A stretch of 64,000 nt of DNA, taken from Mikania micrantha (taxonomy: Eukaryota; Streptophyta; Magnoliopsida; Asterales; Asteraceae). Shown in pieces: positions 46,943 to 59,520 of the stretch. Positions within the stretch are counted from its first letter, which is position 1, and every line of letters begins with the position of its first letter. Location of the stretch: NCBI GenBank assembly GCA_009363875.1, contig CM018680.1:65755279-65819278 (forward strand), given 5' to 3'. The notes below the pieces were generated by a model. The model searched no databases, was not told where the DNA came from, and worked only from the letters and a program-made list of their open reading frames with translations. Position numbers and translations under genes: made by a program.

Positions 46943-47687
46943 ATTTTTGAAGTATTGAAAATAGAAGTTGGAGTTTTAGCAAAACTTGAACTTAGCAAAC
47001 TCGTCCCTATCATATGCGATATATATAAGGTTTTTTTTAAAAAAAAAACACATGATGGTCGCACATGCTAGCCGGTTCACGAGATTAAAGGTTGAGTTGA
47101 CATGTCAATGGAAATCGCCAATGGGAGTGGCGACCCCTTGTCCTTTTCCTCTGAAATCGCCATTCACATGGGCGATGTACTGTGCATGTTTGGCATTTTG
47201 TACCAGAAAAGAAAGTGTGTATTATTTGTTGCATACCCCTTGTCTAATTTTTTTTTTCGTTTGAATGTAACAGGTGGAAAAGGAGGGGTGAGGTGGAAGA
47301 TCCACGTAGATCTCGCCACTCCTAGTGGCGATTTTAGAAAAGAACTCGCCATTCCCAGTGGCGAGGGACCCATATGTGTAAAAAAAATTTTGACCACCCC
47401 ATTTTTGCTCATCCTAACAAAAAACACACCATTTTTAAAAAAATTCCTTAGAAAAAGGAAATTAAAATATATTAACAAAAATATTACGGGTATTACTTCG
47501 GGTAAGTGAGCCGGGTATCGGGCCGGGTATTCCTTAATCCCATACCTGTACCCGAACCCGAACCCGAAAAAAATATTTTTTTTGATCCCATACCCGGTCC
47601 CATACCCTAATATTCAGGCTAATACCCGTCCCTAAAGTTTCGGGCTTCGAGTTTTCCCACATGTTATAGGTTTTTGTGCCATCCCTA
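46943..47687. repeat. Repeat-rich stretch with TCGCCA hairpins and a hAT-like right end
   Basis: Four inverted repeats of the form TCGCCA-N7to9-TGGCGA or close variants lie at about 47105-47126, 47153-47173, 47313-47333 and 47346-47366. Then CCCGAACC/GGGTATC words follow (47510-47630). The stretch ends GTGCCATCCCTA at 47687; its reverse complement TAGGGATGGCAC is a typical hAT terminus. The matching left end was not found. No gene is seen. Confidence 0.45.
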
Positions 47688-47860
47688 GATTCAGATGTCA
47701 GAGTACAAAGACCAAAGAACTTCTAGCAGTATAATGTCTCTTTGAGTTTTCTTATGAGAGGTATTAGGTTCGAGTTTCTCTGTGAGCAATTGCTCATGGA
47801 TGAGCATAGAGTTTTCGAGTGATGAGTTTCTCATAATTGGTGAGATATATGAGGTGTGAC

Positions 47861-48100
47861 CAATGTTTTCAGAACCGGACCAGACATCGAACCTGTCTCC
47901 TTACCGGTCAGAGGTCGGACCGGTCGAACCGAATTTAAGAATCGGATGATTTTATAAACATTTTATAAATATATATATCTTCCAAAAAAATAAAAAAATC
48001 GGTTCAACCACCTGTTCACCCAAAACGGCCTAGGACCCCCTAACCGGACCGGTTGCCGGTTCGACCGGTCTGACCGGCCGGTCTAGTTTTCAAAACATTG
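47861..48100. mobile_element. hAT MITE, CAATGTTTTC family
   Basis: 240 bp with inverted ends CAATGTTTTCAGAACCGGACC and, inverted, CAATGTTTTGAAAACTAGACC. A perfect 8-bp duplication GGTGTGAC flanks it (47853-47860 and 48101-48108). The arms repeat ACCGG words. Confidence 0.93.
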
Positions 48101-48222
48101 GGTGTGACTGATGTACAAGCTTCAATTTAAGGATGTTCTATCTAATCGACTGTTGTTACTAAAAAAATAAACAATGAATAGTTACAACGTGTAACCTATG
48201 GCATTGTTTGTAATATTATATA

Positions 48223-48974
48223 CAGTGGCGGACCCATAATTTTTTTCATGAGGGGCGAAATTTTTTTTATGCTCATTTAAGGATCTAGTTTAATAATTTT
48301 TTTTATCTTTTATTCAGATCTATTCGGGTCGGGTCATGTTAAAATAAGAAAATTAAACTAAATTTCATATATAAAAGCATAATAAAAATACAATACATCT
48401 AGGATGAGTGTATGTTAGAATGAGTTTTAATCAAAATCAGTTTGAATTTAAATCAGTCATTTTAATAAATATCAATTTTTTTTCAACTTAAAGAGAACTG
48501 TAACTAAACAAATAGTTTAATTGAATAGTTTTAGTTACTTTCTCATCAATCCATTATATTCACTTATTTTTAAGTTATACATCTTGACCTTTATTTTGTT
48601 AAGGTGTTACCATCTCAACCCATTGTATGTTATAGTTTTGCCCACTTCTATCTAAAATACAATATTTGTTTACCCAATCTATGCATTTATCTTGTTATGA
48701 GTTAAGATTTTCAGACCTAGTTAATCTCTACTTGGTTTATTTTTTAGAATCTATCCAAAACAACATATATGGAGACTTTTTATGTAACTCTTTTTCAAAA
48801 AAAACAAATATAACTATCACTTAAATTCACATCACAAGTCTAATTATACAAATTTAAAGAGGACGATTGCTAAATATTAAGGGAGTCGGTCAGAATTTTA
48901 ACATATATATACCACTAAAATTTTTTTTCAAGGAGGACGGCTGCCCACTTCCCCAAAGGGTGGGTACACCACTG
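48223..48974. mobile_element. hAT element, CAGTGGCGGACCC family
   Basis: 752 bp with inverted ends CAGTGGCGGACCCA and, inverted, CAGTGGTGTACCCA. Flanking 8-bp copies ATTATATA (48215-48222) and ATTGTATA (48975-48982) differ at one base. No coding sequence. This terminus is widespread among plant non-autonomous hAT elements. Confidence 0.85.
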
Positions 48975-48982
48975 ATTGTATA

Positions 48983-49946
48983 TGACAGTTTATGGTAAAT
49001 GCTCATGATTAGGGGATATCATTAGTTACTATACATGAGTTAAATTAAATTAAAATGTCACCAACAAATTTTAATAAATGTTCATTATGTGCAACTTCTA
49101 CAATAGCGCGCAAGTCCACATTTTTCTTTTTTGGAAATCATTGATTTATTTATTTTTTAATAACACATAATCTATTCTTAAATCTACTTATCGTGTTAAA
49201 TGAATAATTTGAACCACTATTTTCAAAAAAAGATATCACATGTTACACACCAGCGATACCATTGAGCCAAATGTTCGTTGATTTATTTTAATTGGGCGAG
49301 TATGTTTGGAGCCAGGTAGCACACAAAACATGCAATGGCTAGGTGATCCATGATGCACAGCTTAATTTTCACCACGAGTGTTCGATCTTCACCCCATTCC
49401 CCTCTCTGGTTCGATCCTAGCATCCCCACCCCACCAGGTTTTTTTTTGAGAGAATTACATATTTTCTCTTTCTAACTTGAAAAATTACATATTTTCCTAA
49501 GGTACAAATTTTCAATGCATAATGTACAATGATCTTAAAGCATGTTTTGAAGATGTAACTTTACTTTTTTTAAATAAATTTTAGCATATTAATTTTTTTA
49601 CGTGTTTGTTTATGTTTGTGATGCTCGTCAATTTGAATTGATATCAAATAAGAAGCTTAATTTTATGTCTCATAATCCCATTTCGAAATTAATCATAACT
49701 AGAATGTTGATATTAAGAAAAAAGAATAAAAAATTAATGCTATACACTAAACAATATTTGTATTGAAAAATCATTAACAACAATTGATGGTGTTTTTGAT
49801 AATTTTTTTATGTTTTTTATCAAGAAACATCCTCTTAATCGGTTAGAGGTTGGTTGTTTGGCAGCACCCATTAATGGCACATTTGAATCAGTAAACAAAT
49901 CTTTTAATAATTAAGCTGAAAACAAATGTTAAATTATCTAGACTTC
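48983..49946. other. Intergenic, no gene
   Basis: AT-rich. At about 49340-49440 an AATGGCTAGGTGATCC segment followed by TGGTTCGATCCTAGC resembles Pol III box A and box B about 80 bases apart, with a T-run after it, perhaps a decayed SINE. Otherwise nothing is recognisable. Confidence 0.4.
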
Positions 49947-50226
49947 TGTTTGAAAACTCAGCCCAATGGTTAGGGCTCTTACCTTCCAATATGGAGGTCG
50001 GGGATTTGAATCCATCTGGAGGCAAGTTTGAAGGACACAAGGTGAATAGTCACTTGGGGTTTATTCCAGGTTGATTCCGATTGGGGGGGGGGGGGCAAAG
50101 GTTTACCCATTCAACAAGGTTCTGCACATCAGGAGGGTATGGGTTCTCACGACGGTTGGAGGAGTCCGACCTTGGACGATCGTCTCCAAAGAGTAGGGAA
50201 CACGTGAGAATGCCGCTGTTCAAAAA
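49947..50226 (+). mobile_element. tRNA-derived SINE
   Basis: About 280 bp. Head AGCCCAATGGTTAGGGCTC (box A) and GGGGATTTGAATCC (box B) are followed by an unrelated body with a G-run (50082-50094) and a short A-tail (50222-50229). A perfect 16-bp duplication AAATTATCTAGACTTC (49931-49946 and 50227-50242) bounds it. It differs in sequence from the SINE at 15198. Confidence 0.85.
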
Positions 50227-50242
50227 AAATTATCTAGACTTC

Positions 50243-50759
50243 ATACCTATTGAACAAACAACCCTTGAGATATGTAAATCATTTTCGTACCATGTATATG
50301 CCACAATTAGCAAAATTAAGATAGTGTTTGATGAGGGTATGATACAAAAAACTTACCTATATCCGTAGGAATAAAAATATTGTTTTCAATGAGACCCACG
50401 ACTCATAATGCATGATTAATCGACCAAACTAACACTTTTAACGCTATTTTTTAATAAATTAAGTAAAATAAATAGTGTTAAAATTAATGTAATTTTACTT
50501 TTTACTATTGATGACCGACACATATATATTATACGTGGACATTATAAACGAAGCGGACACCCAAACTAATGTAAATCAAGAGAAAAAAAAGTGAAAAGTA
50601 TGAAGTAAATAAGTAAATAATGGAGGGACCAAAAACGATGATTTGTATGTAAAATAAAACAATTAATAAACAAGTGGGAGTAAACACAAGGTTTAAAAGT
50701 CTAAAAAGGAACTAAGAGAATAAGCAAAGCTGGTACTCCATCCTCATATATCTCCTATT
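50243..50759 (+). promoter_or_regulatory. Probable promoter region of the GAMYB-like gene
   Basis: Unique AT-rich sequence upstream of the MYB leader, with no coding homology. A CATATATC stretch just before the CT tract (about 50744) is the nearest TATA-like element. No GARE or other element could be called with confidence. Confidence 0.4.
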
Positions 50760-51752
50760 TTCCCTCTCTCTCTCTCTCTCACACACACACAAAACACACA
50801 CACACCTTTACGCCTCTAAATCCCAGATGTTGATGAAATCTGTATGTATCTGCATCTGCATCTGCAAGTGCATCCCTTGACAATTTCTATGATTGGTTCA
50901 TCCGTCTTTTTCGTTACTGATCACGGCTAGGGTACCTGAGAAATCATTCAATCACATTTGATTCTTTGTTTTTTCGATTTCGATTTCATTAAAACTAGAT
51001 CTAGGTTTAAGTTTACTCGTAGCTGATTGTTTTACGCTGTTTTAGCTCATACTTGATTTCAATTCAGCAATCAGGTGTTCGAATTTAGGATTTTAGGTTG
51101 TTCCGGATTCGTCGGAATTCTATCGCTCTTAGTTATTGGTGATTTGTTCTTGTTTTTCCTTTGATTTCCTTTTGATTTTTTTTATTGATTTTAAGGTCTG
51201 TATTGCTGTTTACATCGTTTTTGGTTGTCAGATGATTAGGAATTGATATTTCTTCTGCAAATCAGCGTTCTTCGTGAGGTAAATTTATTGTTGTTATTAT
51301 TATTTTTTTTCTTCATATGATTGTGTTAAAGTGGGCGAGAGTGTTTATCTACTTTTAGTAGGCTGGTTTCTTTCAGTCTTTTGTTTTACATTTCTGAAAA
51401 TAGTTGTATTAGTGTTTGCGTGAGGGTTGAAGAGCTTTAATGTTAGGTTCATTTCTAATTGTGGGGTTTATACTCGGTTTATTTGGCAACAACAGTCTGA
51501 AAAGTAAATTTAATCATTTAGATTAATTTTTTGGTCACTTAGATTGTTGACATTAATTATTCATAATGAGGATCTGATGAGTATCTGATCATGGATTATT
51601 GAGTTCTAAATCTTTTAGAAGCGGTTTATATAGCTGATTTTCTAATTTTTGATATTCCATAAGACTCTCATTTAACACGTCTACACACCCTCTTATAAGT
51701 TTTCTGGTTTTATTGCATCATTAAATCGTTACTGATATATTGTTTTTGTGTT
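50760..51752 (+). promoter_or_regulatory. 5' leader of the GAMYB-like gene, with microsatellite and probable leader intron
   Basis: A CT run (50764-50780) followed by an AC run (50781-50806), typical of plant leaders, starts the region. GTGAG/GTAAAT at 51278/51279 looks like a splice donor, and TTATGAAG just before 51759 could be its acceptor. GAMYB genes usually have an intron in the 5' leader. If this is right, the first usable start is ATG 51759 rather than 51753. Confidence 0.5.
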
Positions 51753-52121
51753 ATGAAGATGAGCAACATGTCCAGTGAAAGCGAGGACATGATTATGTCC
51801 AGGGATTGCATCAACTCACCAGGGATTGATGAAGTTAGCACTGAAAGAAACATTGTAGGAAATGGCACTCTCAAGAAAGGGCCATGGACCTCTGCTGAGG
51901 ATGCAATTTTGGTGGATTATGTGAACAAGCATGGAGAAGGTAACTGGAATGCTGTTCAGAAGCATTCTGGGCTTTACCGTTGTGGTAAAAGCTGTCGATT
52001 ACGGTGGGCAAATCACTTAAGACCTGATCTGAAAAAAGGTGCATTTACACCTGAGGAGGAGCGAAAGATCATTGAACTCCATGCAAAGATGGGTAACAAA
52101 TGGGCCCGCATGGCTGTCGAG
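51753..52121 (+). CDS. GAMYB: GAMYB-like R2R3-MYB transcription factor, first coding exon
   Basis: Encodes the N-terminus and most of the DNA-binding domain: R2 (KKGPWTSAEDAILVDYV, GEGNWNAVQKHSGL, RCGKSCRLRWANHL, with all three Trp) and the first part of R3 (KKGAFTPEEERKII, MGNKWARMAVE). GKSCRLRWANHLRPDLKKGAF is typical of the GAMYB/MYB33/MYB65/MYB101 group. These nuclear activators mediate gibberellin signals in aleurone and anther and are restrained by miR159. The exon ends at 52121 with a GT donor (GAG/GTACAT) after a full codon, the usual place inside R3. The start is ATG 51753, or 51759 (MSNMSSESED) if the leader intron is used; the latter fits family N-termini better. There are no stops or frameshifts. 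Confidence 0.92.
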
Positions 52122-55100
52122 GTACATGCCTGTTTTATATCATGATTTTTTTTCCTAATTTTGCTTATGTTTTGCATACAAAGTGTGACATCTTGTAATT
52201 TCTTTAAATGAGTTGAATTTCTCAGGTGTGGTGGTTGAATATCAAACATGACTACAATGATACATTGATTGTAAATTTACATTCAAACATATGAATATAT
52301 ATGCATGTGTGTATAACTGTGTATGCAACTTCATATTTGCCCTTTTTTTATACCAAGTTCTTCCTATATTAGTGGTTCCAAAAGTTTTGTTTGGCGCAGA
52401 TCCAAGCCGCTACTTGGACCGGAAATTATTTTGAAATAAACTGCTTAATAAAAAATTTTGAACTTCTTTATTGTAGTCACATTTTTCGTTTGCGCTAACC
52501 ATCTAAGTGGAAACAGAAGCTCAGATGCCAGTCTCATCATCCCATATTTATTTCTCAGATTCTTTTACAATCGTTTCATGACAAGCATGCATATGTATAT
52601 AACACATACACACAGTGCTAAACTATATACATTCATCCTGCTAATAGGGTTTTTTTAAAAACCATGAACAGATCCAAGTAAGAGGTTAACCATTCACTTG
52701 TGGATAACTTTTGGATCTGGAATATTGACAATCCACAATATATGGTCTTGTTTAGGTTTGGTACTCAAGAAGGCTGTTAACTGAACCAAACCACTTACTA
52801 TTTTATCAGTAAAAAAAGGTATTTTAGTTTCTTTTTATCACACAAATCAGAAAATCCAGTCCATTTAATTCTGAATTTGAATATAGTTTTCTTGTGTTGA
52901 AACCTGATGCTCCCACTTTTTTTTTTACTCTTTTTAGCTGGTTTTTAACACAATATAAGTTAATAAATATGGGAATTAATTTGTGTATTGATTGCTAGAG
53001 AATCAGTGCAGTTGTTAATTTTCTTTTGTTTTGACTGTTGGGGTCTTGGTTCTAAAAGCCTGAGGTGTTTTGCTTATGAGTTCTTGATTTTGAAAATCCC
53101 AAGGCGTGAGACTACCTAGGCAACGAGGAAAGTACTTTAAAGGGCTTGAAGCAACATGATCTCTTGAAGCAACATGAGTTGTGTGCTTTTTCCTAAGGTG
53201 TGATCTTTTACCTGAGGTGGCAAGTGTTGAGCTAGGATGAGTGGGTAAATTAAAAGCTAAGAAAAGTTAAAGATTGGAGCCCCTAAGCAAGAAAAGGAAG
53301 ATAAAAAGAGAAGCAAGAGAGAGGGAAACTGAAAAGACAAAAGAGACGATAATGAGGGAGAAAGTGTGTGTGTGTGAGAAGAGAGGAAAATGAGAGCATA
53401 TAAAGAACAAAAAGTTTTTTGGTTGTAGTATATTGTCTTCTTGGATTGTACAATTAGCTCCTTTAGTTCTACGTAGAGCATGGTAGTATAAATTGCTAGT
53501 AGTCGAGCGGTGAGATAGGGACTAGGGATTAATCGAGATTGATTGGCGTTAATCGGGTCGGATTATTATATGTAATTTTTAAAATTATAGAGATATAAAC
53601 CAAACTTTCTACAAAGGAATTGATGGGGCCTTACTGGGCAAGTCAGTCGCTAGAACTCCCAAATGCTAATTACTCGCTAGAAGGGATGGAACCGTAGAAA
53701 GCTTGTTCTTTTAGTACAAATCCTCTTTCTTGAATAATATAATTTTTATAGAAATGTTTAAGTTTTATAAATAAATACAATAAAACTTGCCTGAATTTCA
53801 GATTTTCACCGGAAGTCCAAAAGGCACCGGAAAAACCACTGGAATTTGGAAGCTTGCCGGAATATTCTCAAGAATTTGAAAATTCGCTGGAATATTCGCC
53901 TGAATTTGAAAAGTCATAGAGATAAAAATCTTACAATTAGGATAATTATGCTTCATATATTATTAATTTATATGTATTTGCTATTACCTTATTTTTTTAT
54001 GTTAAGGATTAAAATGGAAGAAATTTTTTTCTATATTTAGTCTATAAGTATTTATGAATGTTGAGCGCTTGCATATGTGAGGCTAGCACTTTTGACCAGC
54101 CTCGAAGTACCCCTCTCTTTTTAAAACCAAGACAGATATTAACTGTTAGCCAACCATAGGTAACCACTACCTAAGGTTAAATGCTATATAAGGCTAGTTT
54201 AGGTTTGGCCATGGTTGGAGAAATCGCTAGTCGGTCGGCAAGGTAGGGACTAGTGATAATCGCATTGTAATTTTTATATAGAGTTTTTCAAAATTTATAT
54301 ATATTATATATATATACATACATACATACAAATACACATATCAATATAAATTTAATACTTCAAAATTTAAATATTTTTCTAATAAACTTAAAAGATAATA
54401 AACAAAGTACTTAAAAATTCAAACATTAACATAAGCATCCTTGGGAGTTGAATGAGACCGATCGTGCGCAACTGCTTTTTGACCGATTGATCGTGATTTT
54501 GGGAGTCGACTGAGACCGGGAAGAAGAAAAACCACACTTTCTTTGGGCTTGGACCAAAATTTTTGGCTTAGACATAAAATTATTGGCCTGTTGACCGATT
54601 TTTGCTCTGTTGACCGATTTTTTGCCTTTGGACCGATTAATCTGACTAGCCCCGACTAGGTCCGATTTTGACCGCCTAGCAATTTTTCTACCGACTAGCC
54701 TAATTTACTCAGCTTATGGCCGATTACCGATTAATCGCCCGATTAATCCTGATTTTTACAACACTGGGTTTGGCTCTTTAGTCTAATTGAATATGAGATA
54801 AACATTGAGGTTTCTAAAATTTTGAGGTTAACTATACAATAAATGTCCCTACCCACTACTGCTAAGCACATGAGTTTTGGGATAAATTGGAGTACTATAG
54901 CAGCAACTCTGACGTCTAAGCATGGTTTCTGTATCCAATATTCCACATGCATTTCTAGGTTCATATACGTAATGTTGATTCAAGAATTCCCTGTTGGTTA
55001 TATGAATACAAGTCATGGTCAATGGGGTTATGCCAGATTAGGGTTGTTTAAAAAGCTCGCGCCTCACTCGAAAAAAAAAATTAAGTCGAAAGAAGTTCGA

Positions 55101-55231
55101 CTCGAAAAAATTTGTGTAAAACAAGTCTAGCTCGAGCTAGGGTTGGCTTGGCTCATGGCTCGACTTGTTGGCTCCGCTCGTGGCTCGGCTTGAACTTTAG
55201 TGTGTGTGTGTGTATATATATAGACACGGTG

Positions 55232-55427
55232 ATAGGATCAAATACAAATTGATAGTTTTGTAAAAAGTGTAAAAAACAAAGTGCTGTTATAAATAACAAA
55301 GTGCTATTATTAACAAGGAACTATTAAATATTATAATAGCACTTTGTTATTTACAATAGCACTTTGCTTTTTACTTTTTACAAAACTATCACTTTGTACA
55401 TTAACCTCACCCTATAGACATGTACAT
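55232..55427. repeat. Foldback MITE, about 195 bp
   Basis: Almost the whole unit is an inverted repeat: GATAGTTTTGTAAAAAGT and CAAAGTGCTNTTATAAATAACAAAGTGCTATTAT on the left pair with their complements on the right, with a short loop near 55318. Class is unassigned. Confidence 0.75.
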
Positions 55428-55483
55428 ATATATTATATTACATACACAAGTATATACATACATAAACACACACACACACACAT

Positions 55484-55735
55484 GGATTGCATCCTGTGAA
55501 AACCCAATCTTAGAGTGAAAACCCTTAAAACTCTATTTGGGCCATTCATTTGGAATCTTGACAATAAATATGTGGTTAACATTAAACCACATTTAAATTG
55601 ATTTGTTTATTCAAAACCCAATTTTTAATCAACTTTAATGTTGACCATATGTTTATTTTCAAGATTCCAAATGGATGGTTTAGATAGAGGTTAAGGGTTT
55701 TCTCTCTAAGGTCGGGTTTTCACAGGATACAATCC
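55484..55735. repeat. Foldback MITE, about 250 bp
   Basis: Inverted ends GGATTGCATCCTGTGAAAACCC (left) and, inverted, GGATTGTATCCTGTGAAAACCC (right). Further paired segments (GTGAAAACCCTTAA, CCATTTGGAATCTTGA) run inward to a loop near 55615. No coding sequence. Confidence 0.8.
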
Positions 55736-56379
55736 CTATATATATATATATGTGATCTATAATACACATATATTATCTTAAATATATATGTGTAAAGTAA
55801 AGGAAGATAAAAAAGAACCAAGCTGGCTCGTGACTCGAGATTTTTTACGATGTCGAATTTTTGGCTCGAAAAAAATTTCGAGCCGGCTCGGCTTGATCAC
55901 AGCCCAATGCCAGATTACAAAGTGTCTGCACCTAACAAGCATAAAATCAAATGTATTCACTAAATATGATGCATATTTGGTTTAGTTGTGAGAGATAAAC
56001 TGCATTATGTATTAGGATTTACTATAAAATTTTGTATGGTATTTGGAAACCATAACCCAAATTAGCTTGAGACATAGCATACATTTCAGAAGTAAAACCA
56101 TGTTTAGTTGAGCACGTTTGAAGTGAGAGGCGCTAGAGACGCTCTCTTCATGGAGGCGCCACTTTTGGCTGAAAAGCTGGTTCAAGCACTTGTACATGTG
56201 GGACAAAAAAGAGAGACAAAGACGGGAAAAAGGAAGGTAAGCCCTGTTTTGGTTATTTTTACTCATTGGGGGCGTCTTTTGTTTCCACATCAGTGAAGTT
56301 AAACTAAGGAGGAGGCTACCTCTTAACCATAAGGAGGTAACCTCTAAACATTAAGAAGTTATGAACCATAAAGAGGCTA

Positions 56380-56391
56380 CCAAACAACCCC
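56380..56391. mobile_element. Right end of a Harbinger-like element of the 6352 family
   Basis: AGGCTACCAAACAACCCC is followed by TAA. Its reverse complement, GGGGTTGTTTGGTAGCCTCT, matches the terminus at 6352 nearly base for base. The left end was not resolved; candidate start sequences lie around 56265-56310. Confidence 0.5.
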
Positions 56392-56533
56392 TAAGAGCTA
56401 GAGAAAAGATGAGAGATGGAAAGGGTTGAAGTAATGTGGTTGTTGTGTAGAGTTGTAGCCTACTAGAGAAATGTTTCTAATTTTTTTTATATTGTGAAAT
56501 TTAAACTATAATATTTAATTTATAGAGCATAAT

Positions 56534-56889
56534 TATAGAGGTTCATAAACCGGTTAACCAGTCGAAAACCAGTTACAGGTTAATTGGTCGATGGTTTTGA
56601 AAGCGGGTTTGATTATAACTGGTTTGGTTAATTAACAGATTTTCTATCTCTAAAACCTGAACCGATCTAGTAGCCAAATCGGTTAAGCGCCAATTAAACA
56701 ATTTTTTGCTTCAACTGGACCGGTTAACGGTTAGAAAAAACTGGCTTATAACCGGTTTGTTCATATGTAACCTAAAACCGGGTCTAAACCTTCAATTTTG
56801 ACCGGTTCATTATCCGATATACAACAACCAGTTTCTAACTAGTTTAAAAACCAGTTTGGGTCAGAAACTAGTTACTTTGTGCATGTCTA
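56534..56889. mobile_element. hAT MITE rich in AACCGGTT
   Basis: About 356 bp from TAGAGGTTCATAAACCGG to GCATGTCTA, an imperfect hAT-type inverted pair. Flanks AGCATAAT (56526-56533) and AGCATAAA (56890-56897) match at seven of eight bases. The interior is full of ACCGGTT words. Confidence 0.65.
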
Positions 56890-59378
56890 AGCATAAATAT
56901 GATAGTTCATGCTTTATTATCATTTATCATGCTTTAATATCATTTAATTGTGAGTAATTTTTTCTTATCTTAGTTTTTGGTTGCTTGAGGATTAAAAGGT
57001 GGAAAATGTTATGTAAATTTAATTTATACGTTTTTTACAAAATTTGTTACATCAGCTTTTTAATTCTATTTTAGGTAGGGGTAAGGTGTGCCTTCTTCTC
57101 TTCCCCTAGACTCACTCAAAGTAGTATTTTACTTGGTATGTTGTTGCTGTATATGTGAAGCTAGCGCTTTCGTTGCCTATTGGCTTCCACCAAAGCACCT
57201 TGGGCTCACTCCATTTTGTTGGTGTTGAATTAGAAATATGAACACTCTTTACCACATGGATTTACAATGCAGTTGACCCTTATGCTTACTTTCAATGCTT
57301 CTTGGTTTCCATCTTTTTCTAAATAATTGAGATTTGCTGTGTTTGAAAGTTAAGTTGCTCAATCTTATAATGGTCATGTAGATGCTTATGAACTGCTACA
57401 AATATACAAATATAAATAAAAACTCTAAAGAAATTTGGTAAGTACATTGTGTCCAATGTGATCCCCACACATATACACACTTTAGAAGTAGCAAAATAAA
57501 TAACTCTCACTTGTCAATTGTGACAATCAGATAATCATACCTTTGCGTTTTAGAATAATATTTTTGATTTGCCAGTTGCCACTTTCAAATAGTAATATTG
57601 TTACATGCGGATCCTTATATCACATGTTATTTTGTGAGATTTGTTTTCAACCATATCCCTGAGTTTTACATTTGGGTGCAGAATATCGGAAATTACATTT
57701 ATAAACCTTTTGGAGTCTTTAACATTATATGACAAGTTTTTAGGAGAGTTCAATAGACTATCTAAAGAGGTGAAGGGAGACTACAATTGGAACTCAATGA
57801 CTTCTAACACCATCAGTCCATGGTGTTGTTATTCAAATTTTTTGGGAGAAGAAAGAAAGAAGAGAGGAGGGGGGGGGGGGGATTCTGGATGAACGCATGG
57901 AGATATGCTATTTTGCTTGCAAACAAACTTTAACTTATAAGGTTTTCCAGTGTCCTACTTACCTGCAATATAACTTCTCAATTTTTTTTAAAAATGTGTT
58001 CAAGTTGAATCTTTAGGCCAACATGCATATTATAGCAAGATACTTCTGTTTATCCCCATTTGCAGCAACCTATTTGATTGGTAGATGGTATTTTTATTTT
58101 TTTTTAATGGCAGCTTTGACAAGAAAATTGTAAATTCAGAAACTTGAGGATGCTAGGTTGAGATGACCAAAAACTAGACATCTTTTTACCTGTTGCTGAC
58201 CTACAACAGTACAACCTATTTTCAAATTACTTCTAAGGCATTTTGACAAATTCTTTTACTTCTTCATCATTGTTATGAACGTTTTATATACGATTGTTTG
58301 TTCCTTTATTACTCAATTGCTTGCTATGCTGGGGCTCTTAAAAATCGGCCAAGCCAACTTTAAAAAAAAATGAAATATAATGGCCTTAAGACCATTTAAA
58401 ACCCAAGATATATTGATATATAAACTCAGAGACAAATTCTGACTATAAATATAAGAATGTATTTATATATGAATTTTGTTATAGTTCACTAGAAAAAAGC
58501 AAAAGAAATTTTTGGGATTTTACCGGATATGTTTGTTTGTTTAGGGATTTCCAAATTGTCAACTATGCCTCTATTTGTTTGGTAAGTTTCACATAACATA
58601 TTAGAAATCAATGTCTGTTGCATGTCAGCACAACCTGTTCTACTTGATCAGTTAACAAGGTTCTCCTTAATTGCTATAAATGGAAGCATTTGGAAGTATA
58701 TATTATTTTCTGTAATGAAGAATTAAGCTGCCATGAATGGTAATAAAACAATTAGTTTACTATTTTATGCATTTTACCATTTGTATTGCTATGTCAGAGT
58801 TCGGATGGCCAGTAAACAACACTGTTAAATCAAGGTTTTATTCAGGTCACTTTGAAGTTGATAATTGTTTTTTCAAGTGCAAGGGGAACTAGATCTCATA
58901 TGGAAGCTCTACTGCTGACATCACTTTTCTTTAGTTTTAAAAGATATGCAGACTTGTAAAAAACTGGTTTAGTATGATGGAAAGATGCCCATAGTGAACT
59001 TACGCCTTTTGAAAGTTGTTATTTTCTGTTGTATGAGGTTTCTTTTTGAACATTTGAATTTGCACAGTATACACTTAATTTGTCAAAGAATATCTTTTCA
59101 GTTCTTTGTCCTTTTCTTTTGATTGTTTTGGGTTCTTATGCAAGACATTGCTGGGTACAGTTCATAATGACTGTACCCATGAAAATGGTTAGATATAGAG
59201 GAAGCATTTTGTGCCTTTTGGCCAAAATCAACAATGGCTCAAATTGGATAGATATTCTAGTTTCTGGGTTTGCTTGGGTCAGTTTTAAATCCCTTATGGA
59301 TCAATATGAACAAAAAATAAGCCATGCCCAAGTCTTATGTGTCGTGTGTACGGGTTGAATTGGTTTCCCACTTTCCTG

Positions 59379-59520
59379 TTCAATTCATAGCTCAAACAAG
59401 AGTCTGCAGCCAGGCAAGCTGTTATGCAAACTGTTCAATTCATAGCTCAAACACTTTCCTGTTCATTCATAGCTCAAACAAGAGTCTGCAGCCAGGCAAG
59501 CTGTTATGCAAACTGTAATT
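59379..59520. repeat. Local tandem duplication in the intron
   Basis: A unit of about 80 bases containing ATTCATAGCTCAAACAAGAG and CTGCAGCCAGGCAAGC occurs twice in a row. A second, weaker duplication of about 110 bases with ATAAATTTATCTNTGTTATA lies at 59585-59760. Confidence 0.8.

Larger units (their letters stand above)
55039..55906. mobile_element. hAT-like MITE rich in GCTCG, with two foldback MITEs inside
   Basis: Left end TAGGGTTGTTTAAAAAGCTCG, right end GATCACAGCCCA (the expected T of CCCTA is lost). An 8-bp duplication TGCCAGAT flanks it (55031-55038 and 55908-55915). The arms repeat GGCTCG/CTCGAG words like the element at 1161. Two separate palindromic inserts lie inside (55232-55427 and 55484-55735). 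Confidence 0.75.

Noticed and set aside
47102..47509. Frame of 135 codons over the TCGCCA hairpins
   Set aside because: It contains the hairpin repeats and an AT-rich tail, an opposite frame is equally long, and no homology is seen.
50081..50368. Frame of 95 codons starting in a G-run
   Set aside because: It begins inside the SINE body and runs through its A-tail into flanking DNA, so it cannot be a gene.
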